Source: Alteromonas hispanica (GTDB taxonomy: Bacteria > Pseudomonadota > Gammaproteobacteria > Enterobacterales > Alteromonadaceae). Taken from it: DNA of 64,000 nucleotides. Where the stretch lies: contig NZ_JAAAWP010000005.1 of NCBI RefSeq assembly GCF_010500915.1, positions 62,001 through 126,000 of the forward strand, given 5' to 3'. The notes under the pieces are model-generated. The model saw only the letters and a list, made by a program, of their open reading frames with translations, had not been told where the DNA came from and did not search any database. Of the stretch, positions 38,001-46,964 are shown piece by piece (the first letter of the stretch is position 1; each line of letters begins with the position of its first letter). The translations under genes and the position numbers were made by a program.

Positions 38001-40161
38001 CTGTTACTCCTTTAAGCTGGCGTAAGCGCGTAATCACTTTTGAAAGCGTGTCTAAATCTATCACTTCTATTGATATTGTAATTAACGCAGTTTGCCTATT
38101 CTTATCGCTCAAACTATTTACGCCCAGTAGCGGGACATTTTCGTTAGCCAGAACCGTTGTAATGTCTCTCAGTAGCCCTGTTCTATCGTGACAGTAAATA
38201 TCAATACCCGCCTCAAAGCCTACTTTTAACTCTTGCGACCAGTTAACTTCTATTTGACGCTCGGGGTGTTGTATCAACAAATGCTGCAGCTGGTCACAAC
38301 TTTCTTTGTGCACACTTACGCCACGACCTTGCGTTATGTAACCCATAATAGGCTCACCAGGCACCGGCTTGCAGCAATTTGCCAACTGACTCATTAAGTG
38401 GCCAACGCCCTGCACCACAACCGCATCTTTCTTGCCTGTGCCTGCGGCGGTTTTACGGGTTTTAACCTTAGGACTTATTTCTGGCTCAGGCTGAATAGGC
38501 TCTTGTAAATGGTGTATAAAATTAACCACCTGCATAACACGAACGTCGCCACCACCTACCGCTGTATACAAGTCGTCTTTAGTTTGCAGGTTAAATTTCT
38601 CACAGGCTTCGCTGGGTATTTTTAAAGGCAAGTGCGCCCTGTGAAGCTCTCGCTCTAATAACTCTTTTCCGGCGGCGAGGTTCTTTTCCCTATCCTGCTT
38701 TTTAAAATACGAGTGAATGGTGGCTCTAGCGCGAGTAGAATGAACGTATCCCAAGCCTGGGTGCATCCAATCTCGACTAGGGTTGAGTTCTTTGCCTGTT
38801 AGCACTTCTACTTGATCGCCACTTTGAAGCAAGTAGGTAAAGGGGACGATCCTGCCATTTATTTTTGCACCATTGCAGCGATGACCTACATTACTGTGAA
38901 TGTAATAGGCAAAATCGAGAGGAGTTGACCCCTGTGGCAAATCGATCACATCGCCCTTCGGCGTAAATACATACACCCTATCGTCGAAGACTTGGCTTCG
39001 CAGCTCCTCAACTAAGTCACCAGATTCAGCCACCTCTTCTTGCCACGCCAGAATGCGGCGTAACCAGTTTATTCTTTCATCGTAACCTGACTGTTTACCT
39101 GCGCTGCCCTCTTTGTATTTCCAGTGGGCAGCCACACCTAGCTCTGCATCTTGATGCATTTGCTGCGTACGAATTTGAATTTCTATGGCCTTTCCTTCTG
39201 GCCCTAACACCACCGTATGTATAGATTGATAGCCATTGGGTTTTGGTGTTGCTATGTAATCATCGAATTCATTGGGTAAGTGCTTGTAATTAGCGTGAAC
39301 AGTGCCTAACGCGGCGTAGCAGTCTTGTAGCCTCTCAGCAATAATTCGAACCGCTCGAATATCAAACAACTGCTCAAAAGTAAGCCGCTTTTTCTGCATT
39401 TTTTTCCAAATGCTGAAAATATGTTTTGGTCGGCCATATACCTCAGCGCGAATGTTCTCGTTATTCAGTATTTGCTGTAAGTCGCCCACAATAGCATCGA
39501 TATAGTCGGCCCGCTCTTTGCGCTTGCCATCTAACTGCTTTGCTATTTGCTTGTAAGTTACCGGGTGAAGATAACGGAAAGCGAGGTCTTCAAGCTCCCA
39601 TTTTAACTGTCCTATACCCAAACGATTAGCCAATGGCGCATAAATGCTGGAACACTCTCTGGCAACCATTACCCGAGTTTCTTCATCGGCCAGCTTTGCT
39701 TGCTGCAGTGCGCATATTCGCTCGGCCATTTTAATTACCACAGCTCGCACGTCTTCAACCATAGCCAGCAACATTCTACGAATGCTGTCTGTATGTTGCT
39801 CATCACTGGCGTCTGGATGCTCTTTGCTACTTATTTTGCGTGCATGAAGCGACTTTATCGCATCCATTCTGCGAACGCCGATAATGAGATCTTTTATCTC
39901 TGCACCAAACTCATCGCAAATATCGTCTTCATTTAATGCGTGCTGTTCGCAATAAGGAAACACCAGTGCAGCTTGAAGAGTGACGTCGTCCATATTGAGC
40001 TGGCAGAGTATTTCTACCATCTCTTGGCCCACCAGCAAGCGCTCTGGCATGGCAGAGACCGCGCTTAATTTTTCTTTGGTATGCTCTTGAATCGCTAAGC
40101 TATCCAGCCATACTTCAAAGGGAGGCCTTTTTGCCTCATGTACCTTTCTTGTTGATACCAT
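37978..40161 (-). CDS. relA: GTP pyrophosphokinase RelA
   Basis: 727 residues. The N-terminal hydrolase-like domain has lost the His-Asp pair, so it is synthetase only. Synthetase domain near 240-360 (YGRPKHIFSIWKKM, FDIRAVRII, TPKPNGYQSIHTVV, EIQIRT). TGS domain near 390-460 (VYVFTPKGDVIDLPQGSTPLDFAY), a helical/zinc-finger-like region with NCCKPVPGEPIMGYITQGRGVSVH, and a C-terminal ACT domain. It makes (p)ppGpp on starved ribosomes. The order rlmD-relA-mazG is conserved. Confidence 0.96.
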   Translation of the reverse strand: MVSTRKVHEAKRPPFEVWLDSLAIQEHTKEKLSAVSAMPERLLVGQEMVEILCQLNMDDVTLQAALVFPYCEQHALNEDDICDEFGAEIKDLIIGVRRMDAIKSLHARKISSKEHPDASDEQHTDSIRRMLLAMVEDVRAVVIKMAERICALQQAKLADEETRVMVARECSSIYAPLANRLGIGQLKWELEDLAFRYLHPVTYKQIAKQLDGKRKERADYIDAIVGDLQQILNNENIRAEVYGRPKHIFSIWKKMQKKRLTFEQLFDIRAVRIIAERLQDCYAALGTVHANYKHLPNEFDDYIATPKPNGYQSIHTVVLGPEGKAIEIQIRTQQMHQDAELGVAAHWKYKEGSAGKQSGYDERINWLRRILAWQEEVAESGDLVEELRSQVFDDRVYVFTPKGDVIDLPQGSTPLDFAYYIHSNVGHRCNGAKINGRIVPFTYLLQSGDQVEVLTGKELNPSRDWMHPGLGYVHSTRARATIHSYFKKQDREKNLAAGKELLERELHRAHLPLKIPSEACEKFNLQTKDDLYTAVGGGDVRVMQVVNFIHHLQEPIQPEPEISPKVKTRKTAAGTGKKDAVVVQGVGHLMSQLANCCKPVPGEPIMGYITQGRGVSVHKESCDQLQHLLIQHPERQIEVNWSQELKVGFEAGIDIYCHDRTGLLRDITTVLANENVPLLGVNSLSDKNRQTALITISIEVIDLDTLSKVITRLRQLKGVTDARRKQN

Positions 40162-40182
40162 GTCCGTAACCCACTGCCACTG

Positions 40183-41607
40183 CTAACGTGTGAAAAGAGC
40201 CATCATTTCCATGTGATGGGTAAAAGGAAACATCTCTACTGCTCCCGCCTTTTTCATTTGATATCCTCCTTGTATCAATACCGCAGCATCTCTTGCAAAC
40301 GTACTAGGGTTGCAAGAAACGTACACTATTGACTTCGGCTTGGCATTACCTAGCGCCTGACAAACGGTTAACGCCCCCTCTCTTGAGGGATCTAAAAGTA
40401 CTTTGTCAAAGCCATGGCCTAGCGCACTTTCTACATCTGCTTTATTACTCAAATCAAGATGCCGCCACTGAACACTATCAACGCCCTGCTTGTGAGCATT
40501 TTCTTGTGCCCGTTGCACCATTTCTGCCACCCCTTCCACGGCCTGAACAATGGCGCCGCGTTTTGCCAGTGATAACGTAAAGTTACCAAGACCGCTGAAC
40601 CAGTCGGCTATTCGCTCTTGCGGCTGAGGGTCGAGCCAAGCCAGTGCCTGTTCAATCATCTTATTATTAACTTGCTCGTTTACCTGTACAAAATCATTGG
40701 GTGCTGGACTTAACGTGTAGCCATCGTAACTGTTTATCACTAAGGGGGCTACAAGGTGAATAAGGTTGAATCGCCCTTTTTTATTTTCAAGAGCGATATT
40801 CACGCTGTGTTTTTCACCAAACAATACCAACGCACTATACAATTCTGGGCTAAGTGCTTTGGTGTGTTTAATTGTCACCTGAGACACATTATCACCCGCT
40901 AGCAAACTGATGTGACCGATATGCATGCTGCTTTCGCAAGAAGATACCAATTCCCGTAGCGGTGCAATAAGCTTGCTAAGTTCCGTCACCAATACAGGGC
41001 AAGACTCTACATCTACAATGTCATTGCTTGATTGAGCGCGAAACCCAAGTTTGACATCGCCCTCACGTCTAGCATCTATAGCCAAACGAGCCTTGCGACG
41101 GTAAGCGGGCTTATCCCCCTCAAGAGGCCTCTGCCAAACGCTTTTTTCCATGCCAAGCTGGTGTTCCAGCATTGTTCTAAGTGCATCATCTCGTTGAGAA
41201 AGTGCAGCGCTTTGCTCAATGTGCTGCAGCTGGCAGCCACCACATTGATTAAAAACAGGGCAAAAGGGTTCAACTCTACAATCACTTGGCTGAGCAATTG
41301 AAATTGCCTTTCCGCTTATCACATTTTTTTTGGCCTGGGTAATAGCGATGTGGCATAACTCTCCCGGCAGCGCCCCCTCAACAAAATGAACGGGTGTAGT
41401 GCGCGCCACGCCCTGTCCCATCCAGTCTAAGCTGTCTATTAATACTTCTAACTGTTTCTTATCAGCGGACGTATCTTGGATTTTGTTTTTATTGCTAAAA
41501 CGAAGATTGGCAACTTGTTCATTAGCACTGGTTTTTCGTTTCAGCGTTGGAGATTTAAAACGCCCACTTTTGCGACTACCTTTTGAGGGCTTATTAAACT
41601 GTGACAA
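40183..41607 (-). CDS. rlmD: 23S rRNA (uracil-1939-C5)-methyltransferase RlmD
   Basis: 474 residues. Basic N-terminal extension, TRAM domain (about 50-105), 4Fe-4S cysteines in CPVFNQCGGCQLQHI, and a SAM-dependent methyltransferase domain with WFSGLGNFTLSLA, LDPSREGA and the nucleophile in YVSCNPSTFARD. The N-terminal 40 residues are longer than in E. coli RumA (433 residues). The start is TTG with GGAG five bases before it. It sits 21 bases upstream of relA. Confidence 0.94.
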   Translation of the reverse strand: MSQFNKPSKGSRKSGRFKSPTLKRKTSANEQVANLRFSNKNKIQDTSADKKQLEVLIDSLDWMGQGVARTTPVHFVEGALPGELCHIAITQAKKNVISGKAISIAQPSDCRVEPFCPVFNQCGGCQLQHIEQSAALSQRDDALRTMLEHQLGMEKSVWQRPLEGDKPAYRRKARLAIDARREGDVKLGFRAQSSNDIVDVESCPVLVTELSKLIAPLRELVSSCESSMHIGHISLLAGDNVSQVTIKHTKALSPELYSALVLFGEKHSVNIALENKKGRFNLIHLVAPLVINSYDGYTLSPAPNDFVQVNEQVNNKMIEQALAWLDPQPQERIADWFSGLGNFTLSLAKRGAIVQAVEGVAEMVQRAQENAHKQGVDSVQWRHLDLSNKADVESALGHGFDKVLLDPSREGALTVCQALGNAKPKSIVYVSCNPSTFARDAAVLIQGGYQMKKAGAVEMFPFTHHMEMMALFTR

Positions 41608-41637
41608 GGGAACTCCGGTGAGAAAGTAATTTATGTT

Positions 41638-42018
41638 TTATATTGATTCTAGAATAACTGTGGCAACGGCATAGTGCTGCTCGTCTGAAATACTGATCAC
41701 ACTGTTTGAAATATGACGTAACTCACACTGCTTAGCAAACTCACCACTGAACGTTAACGCTGGCGCACCAAGGTCATTATTTTGAACTTCGATATGTTGC
41801 CAACTAATGCCATTGCCAATACCTGTGCCTAACGCTTTCACCGCCGCTTCTTTAGCCGCAAATCGCTTTGCAAGAAACCGGTTTGGCTGTTTATGCTGTT
41901 GAAATTGCTCTAGCTCGTTATCAGTTAAAATGCGCTTTGCGAGTCGTTGCATAGCTCCATCATTTTTACCTAACCGCGCAATTTCAACGATATCTGTTCC
42001 TAGGCCTACAATAGCCAT
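41638..42018 (-). CDS. acpS: Holo-[acyl-carrier-protein] synthase
   Basis: 126 residues. GLGTDIVEIARL at the start and RFLAKRFAAKEAAVKALGTG, the Mg-CoA site. Transfers 4'-phosphopantetheine from CoA to ACP. Downstream of pdxJ, as in the recO-pdxJ-acpS cluster of relatives. Confidence 0.96.
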   Translation of the reverse strand: MAIVGLGTDIVEIARLGKNDGAMQRLAKRILTDNELEQFQQHKQPNRFLAKRFAAKEAAVKALGTGIGNGISWQHIEVQNNDLGAPALTFSGEFAKQCELRHISNSVISISDEQHYAVATVILESI

Positions 42019-42081
42019 GATGAGCTCCCTCTTTTACGGACTCAAAGTGCTACCCAAAAGCTAGCACTTTACGCATTGTTT

Positions 42082-42819
42082 CTATAGCCCCGCTCTGGCT
42101 TCCAGCATAAGTTTACGCATATCGGCAACAGCAGTATGTAAGCCATCAAATGCAGCTCGAGCTATGATCGCGTGACCAATATTGAGCTCAATTAACTGCT
42201 TAATTGCCGCAATAGGTTTTACGTTGTGATAATGCAAACCGTGTCCAGCATTTACTTTTAGCCCTAAGCTGTCTGCGTACTCTATCCCTTCAACTAAGCG
42301 AGCGAGCTCTTCGGCTTGCTGCTTCTCGTTAGTAGCGTCCGCATACTGACCTGTATGAATTTCAATATAAGGCGCTTTGCACGCTACCGCGGCATCAATT
42401 TGAGTTTTATCTGCATCGATAAACAACGACACCTGTATATCTGCAGCGGCTAGGCGCTCACAAGCAGCTTTCATTACATCAAGGTTTCCCGCAACGTCTA
42501 ATCCACCTTCGGTGGTAAGCTCTTCACGCTTCTCTGGTACTAAACAGCAAAATACAGGCTTAACCTCTTCGGCAATAGCGAGCATCTCATCGGTTACCGC
42601 CATTTCTAAATTCAGGCGAGTATTAATAGTTTGAGCCAGAATACGAACGTCTCTATCTTTAATATGACGACGATCCTCTCGCAAGTGCACAGTAATACCA
42701 TCTGCCCCAGCTCGCTCTGCAATGTCCGCGGCATGCACAGGATCTGGATAGTGTGTACCACGCGCATTTCTTAGTGTTGCAATATGGTCAATGTTGACGC
42801 CTAACAAAATTGAGCTCAT
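42082..42819 (-). CDS. pdxJ: Pyridoxine 5'-phosphate synthase
   Basis: 245 residues. [21 protein letters not shown] at the start, [16 protein letters not shown], and [13 protein letters not shown]. It condenses deoxyxylulose 5-phosphate with aminoacetone phosphate to give PNP. PdxA, encoded at 52.8 kb, supplies the second substrate's precursor, so two steps of vitamin B6 synthesis lie in this window. Confidence 0.97.
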   Translation of the reverse strand: MSSILLGVNIDHIATLRNARGTHYPDPVHAADIAERAGADGITVHLREDRRHIKDRDVRILAQTINTRLNLEMAVTDEMLAIAEEVKPVFCCLVPEKREELTTEGGLDVAGNLDVMKAACERLAAADIQVSLFIDADKTQIDAAVACKAPYIEIHTGQYADATNEKQQAEELARLVEGIEYADSLGLKVNAGHGLHYHNVKPIAAIKQLIELNIGHAIIARAAFDGLHTAVADMRKLMLEARAGL

Positions 42820-42975
42820 AAACCCGCCTTATAAGTAAAATAATCAGATGGAGTGTATCAAATTTTTACGGCATGTGAGGTTGCTAACAGCTTGTGTTAA
42901 AGGAAAATAATTTCTTTTACCCGTGCTCTTTTCGACATGAACTTCGAACTGACAGCGGTTTTACGTCGCCAGTTT

Positions 42976-43011
42976 TTGCCGATTTAGTTGCCGATTTAGT
43001 TGCCGATTTAG
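42976..43011. repeat. Three perfect tandem copies of a 12-mer
   Basis: TTGCCGATTTAG repeats at 42976, 42988 and 43000 without a mismatch, ending 12 bases before the recO stop codon in the recO-pdxJ gap. Confidence 0.9.
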
Positions 43012-43023
43012 TCACAGCTGTAA

Positions 43024-43734
43024 TTACCGCTTAGGTGAAATTCTACTGAACAACTCTCTACTTTTTAGCGGTTTATCACCAATAAGGGGGCGCAGTAAGT
43101 CACGACAAAGCACTTTGGCAACACGTTTACTCAAGGGTGTAAATTCACCATGCGCCAGTGCCAGTAACGCCTCGCCAGGGAAGCCTCGCAAATGAGTAAT
43201 GTCTTCAGGAATAACCACAAATCCAACTTCTGGCTCGAAGTTATACAAGCGCCCTGCCTCGATAGGAAGCTCGTATTCAACGTCAAGGGTAAAATCGGGT
43301 AACAGGCCCATTTCATCAAGAAGCGCAAATTCAAATTGCCGCAGCGTAACCTCAACATCTACGGCATCACTCAGCGATGCCAGTGCTTGCTGATAAGCAT
43401 CAAACACTAAGTCGCTCGCTAACCCCGCGGGCATTATCCGATTGCATAGCTCATTGACATACATGGCACAAAACAAAGCCGTGCCGGGAAGAATAATGGA
43501 AGGCGCTGTACTTTCGACGTGACGCAAATTTTTAAGCTCTGACTTACCGCTTAGCTGCAGGCGCAATGCTTGAAAGGGTTGAAGCAGGCTTTTTTTATCT
43601 GACTTACTGTTTTTAACACCCTTTGCAACGGCGCTGACCCTGCCTTCTTCTAGGGTAAAAAAATCGACAATGTAACTGGTCTCTCTGTAAGGGCGACGGT
43701 GAAGCACATAAGCTGTAAGCCAGTCAGTATTCAT
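43024..43734 (-). CDS. recO: DNA repair protein RecO
   Basis: 236 residues. The N-terminal OB fold (AYVLHRRPYRETSYIVDFFTLEEGRVSAVAKGVK) is typical, and the C-terminal helical part contains LRQFEFALLDEMGLLP. It loads RecA on gapped DNA with RecR. No zinc cysteine cluster is present, as usual in gammaproteobacterial RecO. It lies 15 bases downstream of the 93-residue hypothetical gene. Confidence 0.94.
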   Translation of the reverse strand: MNTDWLTAYVLHRRPYRETSYIVDFFTLEEGRVSAVAKGVKNSKSDKKSLLQPFQALRLQLSGKSELKNLRHVESTAPSIILPGTALFCAMYVNELCNRIMPAGLASDLVFDAYQQALASLSDAVDVEVTLRQFEFALLDEMGLLPDFTLDVEYELPIEAGRLYNFEPEVGFVVIPEDITHLRGFPGEALLALAHGEFTPLSKRVAKVLCRDLLRPLIGDKPLKSRELFSRISPKR

Positions 43735-43749
43735 TATTGTTAGGCCTCG

Positions 43750-44031
43750 TTAGCTGCGCTTTATCCGAACCACCTTCATGGTTTCAAATTCGATACCAGC
43801 CACCTCTTCTATGTGCCGATAATAAGTAATATTCACTCTCGCACCAACAAGGCTTTGATATTTTTGTTTGCGTCGATAGATAAAGGGAACGTCTATACCT
43901 TCAAGCATTATGGTATGGCGCAACCACTCTCCGTCTTTCTCTTCGCGCTGCACGTGAGAAACAACTTTGGCATTGTCGGTCTGATTTAGCTGGCTGTGTT
44001 TTGCAATTAGCTTTTCTTTTTCGCTTTTCAC
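43750..44031 (-). CDS. Hypothetical protein, 93 residues, between recJ and recO
   Basis: I do not recognise a family. The protein is basic and mainly beta in appearance: KVVSHVQREEKDGEWLRHTIML, IDVPFIYRRKQKYQSLVGARVNITYYRHIEEVAGIEFETMKVVRIKR. This may be a small beta-barrel such as an OB-like domain. No signal peptide or membrane helix. It is tightly packed before recO (15 bases), and the ATG is 52 bases downstream of the end of recJ on the same strand, so it is probably translated as part of that unit. Function unknown. Confidence 0.7.
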   Translation of the reverse strand: MKSEKEKLIAKHSQLNQTDNAKVVSHVQREEKDGEWLRHTIMLEGIDVPFIYRRKQKYQSLVGARVNITYYRHIEEVAGIEFETMKVVRIKRS

Positions 44032-44083
44032 CTGCTATTAATCCTTTACTTTAAAACCATATCGCAAAACGTTTTGGTGCAAA

Positions 44084-45805
44084 TCATACCGCTTCTATCT
44101 GCTCAACAATTAACTGCACAGACTCTTGGCCCCTGAAAACATTAATATCAAGTCTATAGGCTAATTGAACACTTTTCACCATAGCGTCAGGCCACTTTTT
44201 GATATCTACGTTAAATGCAATGGCATCAATCTCGTTACCATGAGCAGGCTTTACCACCATTTTAAGGTGTTTTTGCCCCACTATACGCTGATCAACGATT
44301 TCAAACTCGCCATCAAACAGTGGAGACTCAAAACCTTGACCAAACGGTCCCGATTGACGCAGCAAATGAGCAAAGGACAGTGACAGCTCCTCACTACTTA
44401 AATCACCATCAGACAGCAATGCATGGGCGGTTTCCATTTTCGCCATGTGGGCCTTAGTCACCTCACTGAAAGCTTTTTCAAATTCAGCAAGCTTTTCCAC
44501 ACCAAGGCTCAAGCCCGCAGCCATGGCATGACCACCAAACTTATCAATAACGCCGGGGTAGCGGGTGTTTACCTCATCTAGAACATCGCGAATGTGTACG
44601 CCAGGAATAGAGCGTGCAGACCCTTTTATCACCTCATCATCTTGATGAGCAAAGGCAATGACAGGCTTTAAATATTTCTCTTTAAGTCTCCCCGCTACAA
44701 TACCGATAACCCCCTGATGAAAATCGGCTCGATACACCACCAGCGCAGCAGGTATATCGCCCTCATCAATAGACATTTTTTCAAGCGCCTGTTCGGCTTG
44801 TTCTTTCATACCCGATTCTATTTCCCGGCGCTCTTTATTAAGTGCATCAAGCTCTGCGGCTATCATGCGGGCTTGAATTTTGTCATCTTCCAATAAGCAA
44901 GCGATACCTTGGGACATATCATCAAGTCGTCCGGCAGCGTTAAGGCGAGGACCAACCACAAATCCTAAATCGGTGGATGTAAGATGGGCACATTCTCTAT
45001 TCGCCACTTCAACTAGCGCCTTGATACCCGGTCTGCATTTTCCCGCTCGAATACGCTGCAACCCTTGATGAACCAAAATACGATTATTTCTATCCAGCAC
45101 AACCACATCGGCTACCGTGCCTATGGCCACAATGTCGAGCAGTGAGGCTAGATTCGGTGGTGGAATGGCTGCTTCCTGAAAATAGCCTCGCTGCTGTAGT
45201 TCTGCTTTAATCGCCAGCATAATATAGAAAGCAACGCCAACCCCGGCCACATTTTTAGAGGGGAAATTACAGCCAGGCTGGTTGGGATTGACAATAGCGT
45301 CGGCAATTGGAAGAGATTCACCAGGTAGATGGTGGTCGGTAACGACAACCTGCAAGCCCTGCGCCTTAGCATGCGCCACACCTTCAAGGCAAGAAATGCC
45401 ATTATCGACAGTAACGATAACATCTGCCCCATTTTCTATTGCAACATCCACTATCGGCACGCTAAGCCCATACCCAAAGTCAAAACGATTTGGCACTAGA
45501 TAATCAATGTTGTTGAAGCCCATTGCGCGCATAGAAAGCAGACATACCGCAATACTGGTTGCTCCATCTGCATCAAAATCGCCGACGATAATAATGCGTT
45601 TATTTTGCTGTATGGCATTAGCAAGAAGAGATGCCGCTGCAGTCATCCCCTTTAGCTCATTGTAATGCAATAACCCCTTAAGACCATGCTCAAGTTCATC
45701 CGGGTGCTGAACATTTCGACCTCTATAAATTCTATCGATAACGGGGTGTAACTGTGAACTCAACATCGCACCGCTAACTTCGCGGCGCACAATAGGCAAT
45801 ATCAT
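44084..45805 (-). CDS. recJ: Single-stranded-DNA-specific exonuclease RecJ
   Basis: 573 residues. DHH phosphoesterase motifs: VGDFDADGATS (motif I), TVDNGISCLEG and VVTDHHLPG (DHH), then the DHHA1 region with SARSIPGVHIRDVL and KFGGHAMAAGLSL. A 5'-3' ssDNA exonuclease in RecF and mismatch repair. Upstream of recO, downstream of dsbC, as xerD-dsbC-recJ in E. coli. Confidence 0.97.
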   Translation of the reverse strand: MILPIVRREVSGAMLSSQLHPVIDRIYRGRNVQHPDELEHGLKGLLHYNELKGMTAAASLLANAIQQNKRIIIVGDFDADGATSIAVCLLSMRAMGFNNIDYLVPNRFDFGYGLSVPIVDVAIENGADVIVTVDNGISCLEGVAHAKAQGLQVVVTDHHLPGESLPIADAIVNPNQPGCNFPSKNVAGVGVAFYIMLAIKAELQQRGYFQEAAIPPPNLASLLDIVAIGTVADVVVLDRNNRILVHQGLQRIRAGKCRPGIKALVEVANRECAHLTSTDLGFVVGPRLNAAGRLDDMSQGIACLLEDDKIQARMIAAELDALNKERREIESGMKEQAEQALEKMSIDEGDIPAALVVYRADFHQGVIGIVAGRLKEKYLKPVIAFAHQDDEVIKGSARSIPGVHIRDVLDEVNTRYPGVIDKFGGHAMAAGLSLGVEKLAEFEKAFSEVTKAHMAKMETAHALLSDGDLSSEELSLSFAHLLRQSGPFGQGFESPLFDGEFEIVDQRIVGQKHLKMVVKPAHGNEIDAIAFNVDIKKWPDAMVKSVQLAYRLDINVFRGQESVQLIVEQIEAV

Positions 45806-45927
45806 GAGGGACCGTTTTTTAATAAAAGGTTATGCTTAACGCGCAATTCTAACGCACTGGACAAAATGGGTACAAGACGCGCGGCGCTCATTTCAGCAAG
45901 TCAGGGGGTGTCTGCTTAGGGCGTGAA

Positions 45928-45953
45928 GGGTGTGCATAAATTTACGCACACCC
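45928..45953. other. Near-perfect 26-base palindrome downstream of dsbC
   Basis: GGGTGTGC-ATAAATTTAC-GCACACCC. The two eight-base arms are perfect. The centre TAAATTTA is itself symmetric, with one mismatched pair between. On the minus strand there is no T run, so if it terminates dsbC it is not a standard terminator. On the plus strand AATTATTT follows. It may be an operator for recJ or a transcript end. Confidence 0.6.
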
Positions 45954-46001
45954 AATTATTTATATCATTCTCTATTGTTTCGGCTGAACGATAGAGTTTA
46001 A

Positions 46002-46724
46002 TTACCCGGCTTGATTTAACACGTCAACAATTGCGTCTGCCGGCTGATAGCCAGGGATCACCGAGCCATCAGGTAAGATTATGTTTGGCGTTCCTCTTAC
46101 CCCTAGCTTTTGACCTAACATGTACTGCTCCGCCACCTTGTTATTGCAAGATGCAGAGTCAACAGATTCACCAGCTTTAGCGTTAGTAAGTGCCCGCTGA
46201 GGGTTAGCAGCACACCACACCGAAACCATTTCTTCATAGTTTTCGCTGTTTAGGCCTGCTCGAGGAAAAGCCAAGTAATTTACGGTGATCCCCTTGTCAT
46301 TCAACTCGCCAATTTCATTGTGCAGTTTACGGCAATAACCGCAGGAAATATCGGTAAACACTGAAATTACGTGTTTCTCGTTTTTAGCTTTAAACGTAAT
46401 TGCTGAAGGCGCCATTTTTTTAACTCCTTCTAACCTTAACGCTGTCATGGCAACTTCGGTTTCGTTTCGCATGCCTTCATCGATATTTAAAACAACAGCT
46501 TGTAAAAGAAACTGGCCATCGTCGCTAATGTAGAAAAAACCGCGATCGGTAGAAACCTGCACCAAACCAGGTACCGGAGAATCGGCCACCGACTCAACCT
46601 CTAAGCCAAGCACCGTATTGAGCTTCTGTTGAATTGCAGCATCGTCTGCGGCATGGGTGAAACTGCCTACCATGAGTGCCGCTAAGGCAAGACTATTTAC
46701 TGCAATCTGTTTTACTACTTTCAC
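46002..46724 (-). CDS. dsbC: Thiol:disulfide interchange protein DsbC
   Basis: 240 residues. Signal peptide MKVVKQIAVNSLALAALMVGSFTHAA; N-terminal dimerisation domain; thioredoxin fold with active-site CGYC (Cys128, Cys131) and the cis-proline loop in LGVRGTPNIIL. A periplasmic isomerase that repairs wrong disulfides, kept reduced by DsbD. I use the GTG at 46724, nine bases after GGAG, rather than the upstream ATG at 46760, which would put 12 residues before the signal. Confidence 0.93.
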   Translation of the reverse strand: MKVVKQIAVNSLALAALMVGSFTHAADDAAIQQKLNTVLGLEVESVADSPVPGLVQVSTDRGFFYISDDGQFLLQAVVLNIDEGMRNETEVAMTALRLEGVKKMAPSAITFKAKNEKHVISVFTDISCGYCRKLHNEIGELNDKGITVNYLAFPRAGLNSENYEEMVSVWCAANPQRALTNAKAGESVDSASCNNKVAEQYMLGQKLGVRGTPNIILPDGSVIPGYQPADAIVDVLNQAG

Positions 46725-46964
46725 TTTAAAATACTCCACATTGGCTAGCCAATTTTTCATTTAACGTTGCGCGTTTCACTCTTTACTTAAAAAGAAAAGA
46801 CCGGAGAAAACTCGATTTCGTTTCATCTCTGAGGCAACTTTGTTTTTCAGCGCGAATACAATGGTTGAAGACTAACATACACAAGAGAAGTTAAGGTAGG
46901 CATGGGCAACCGTTTGTCGCTACTTTTACCTCTTTTACAGATTTTGCAGCTTTTGCAAAAAAGA

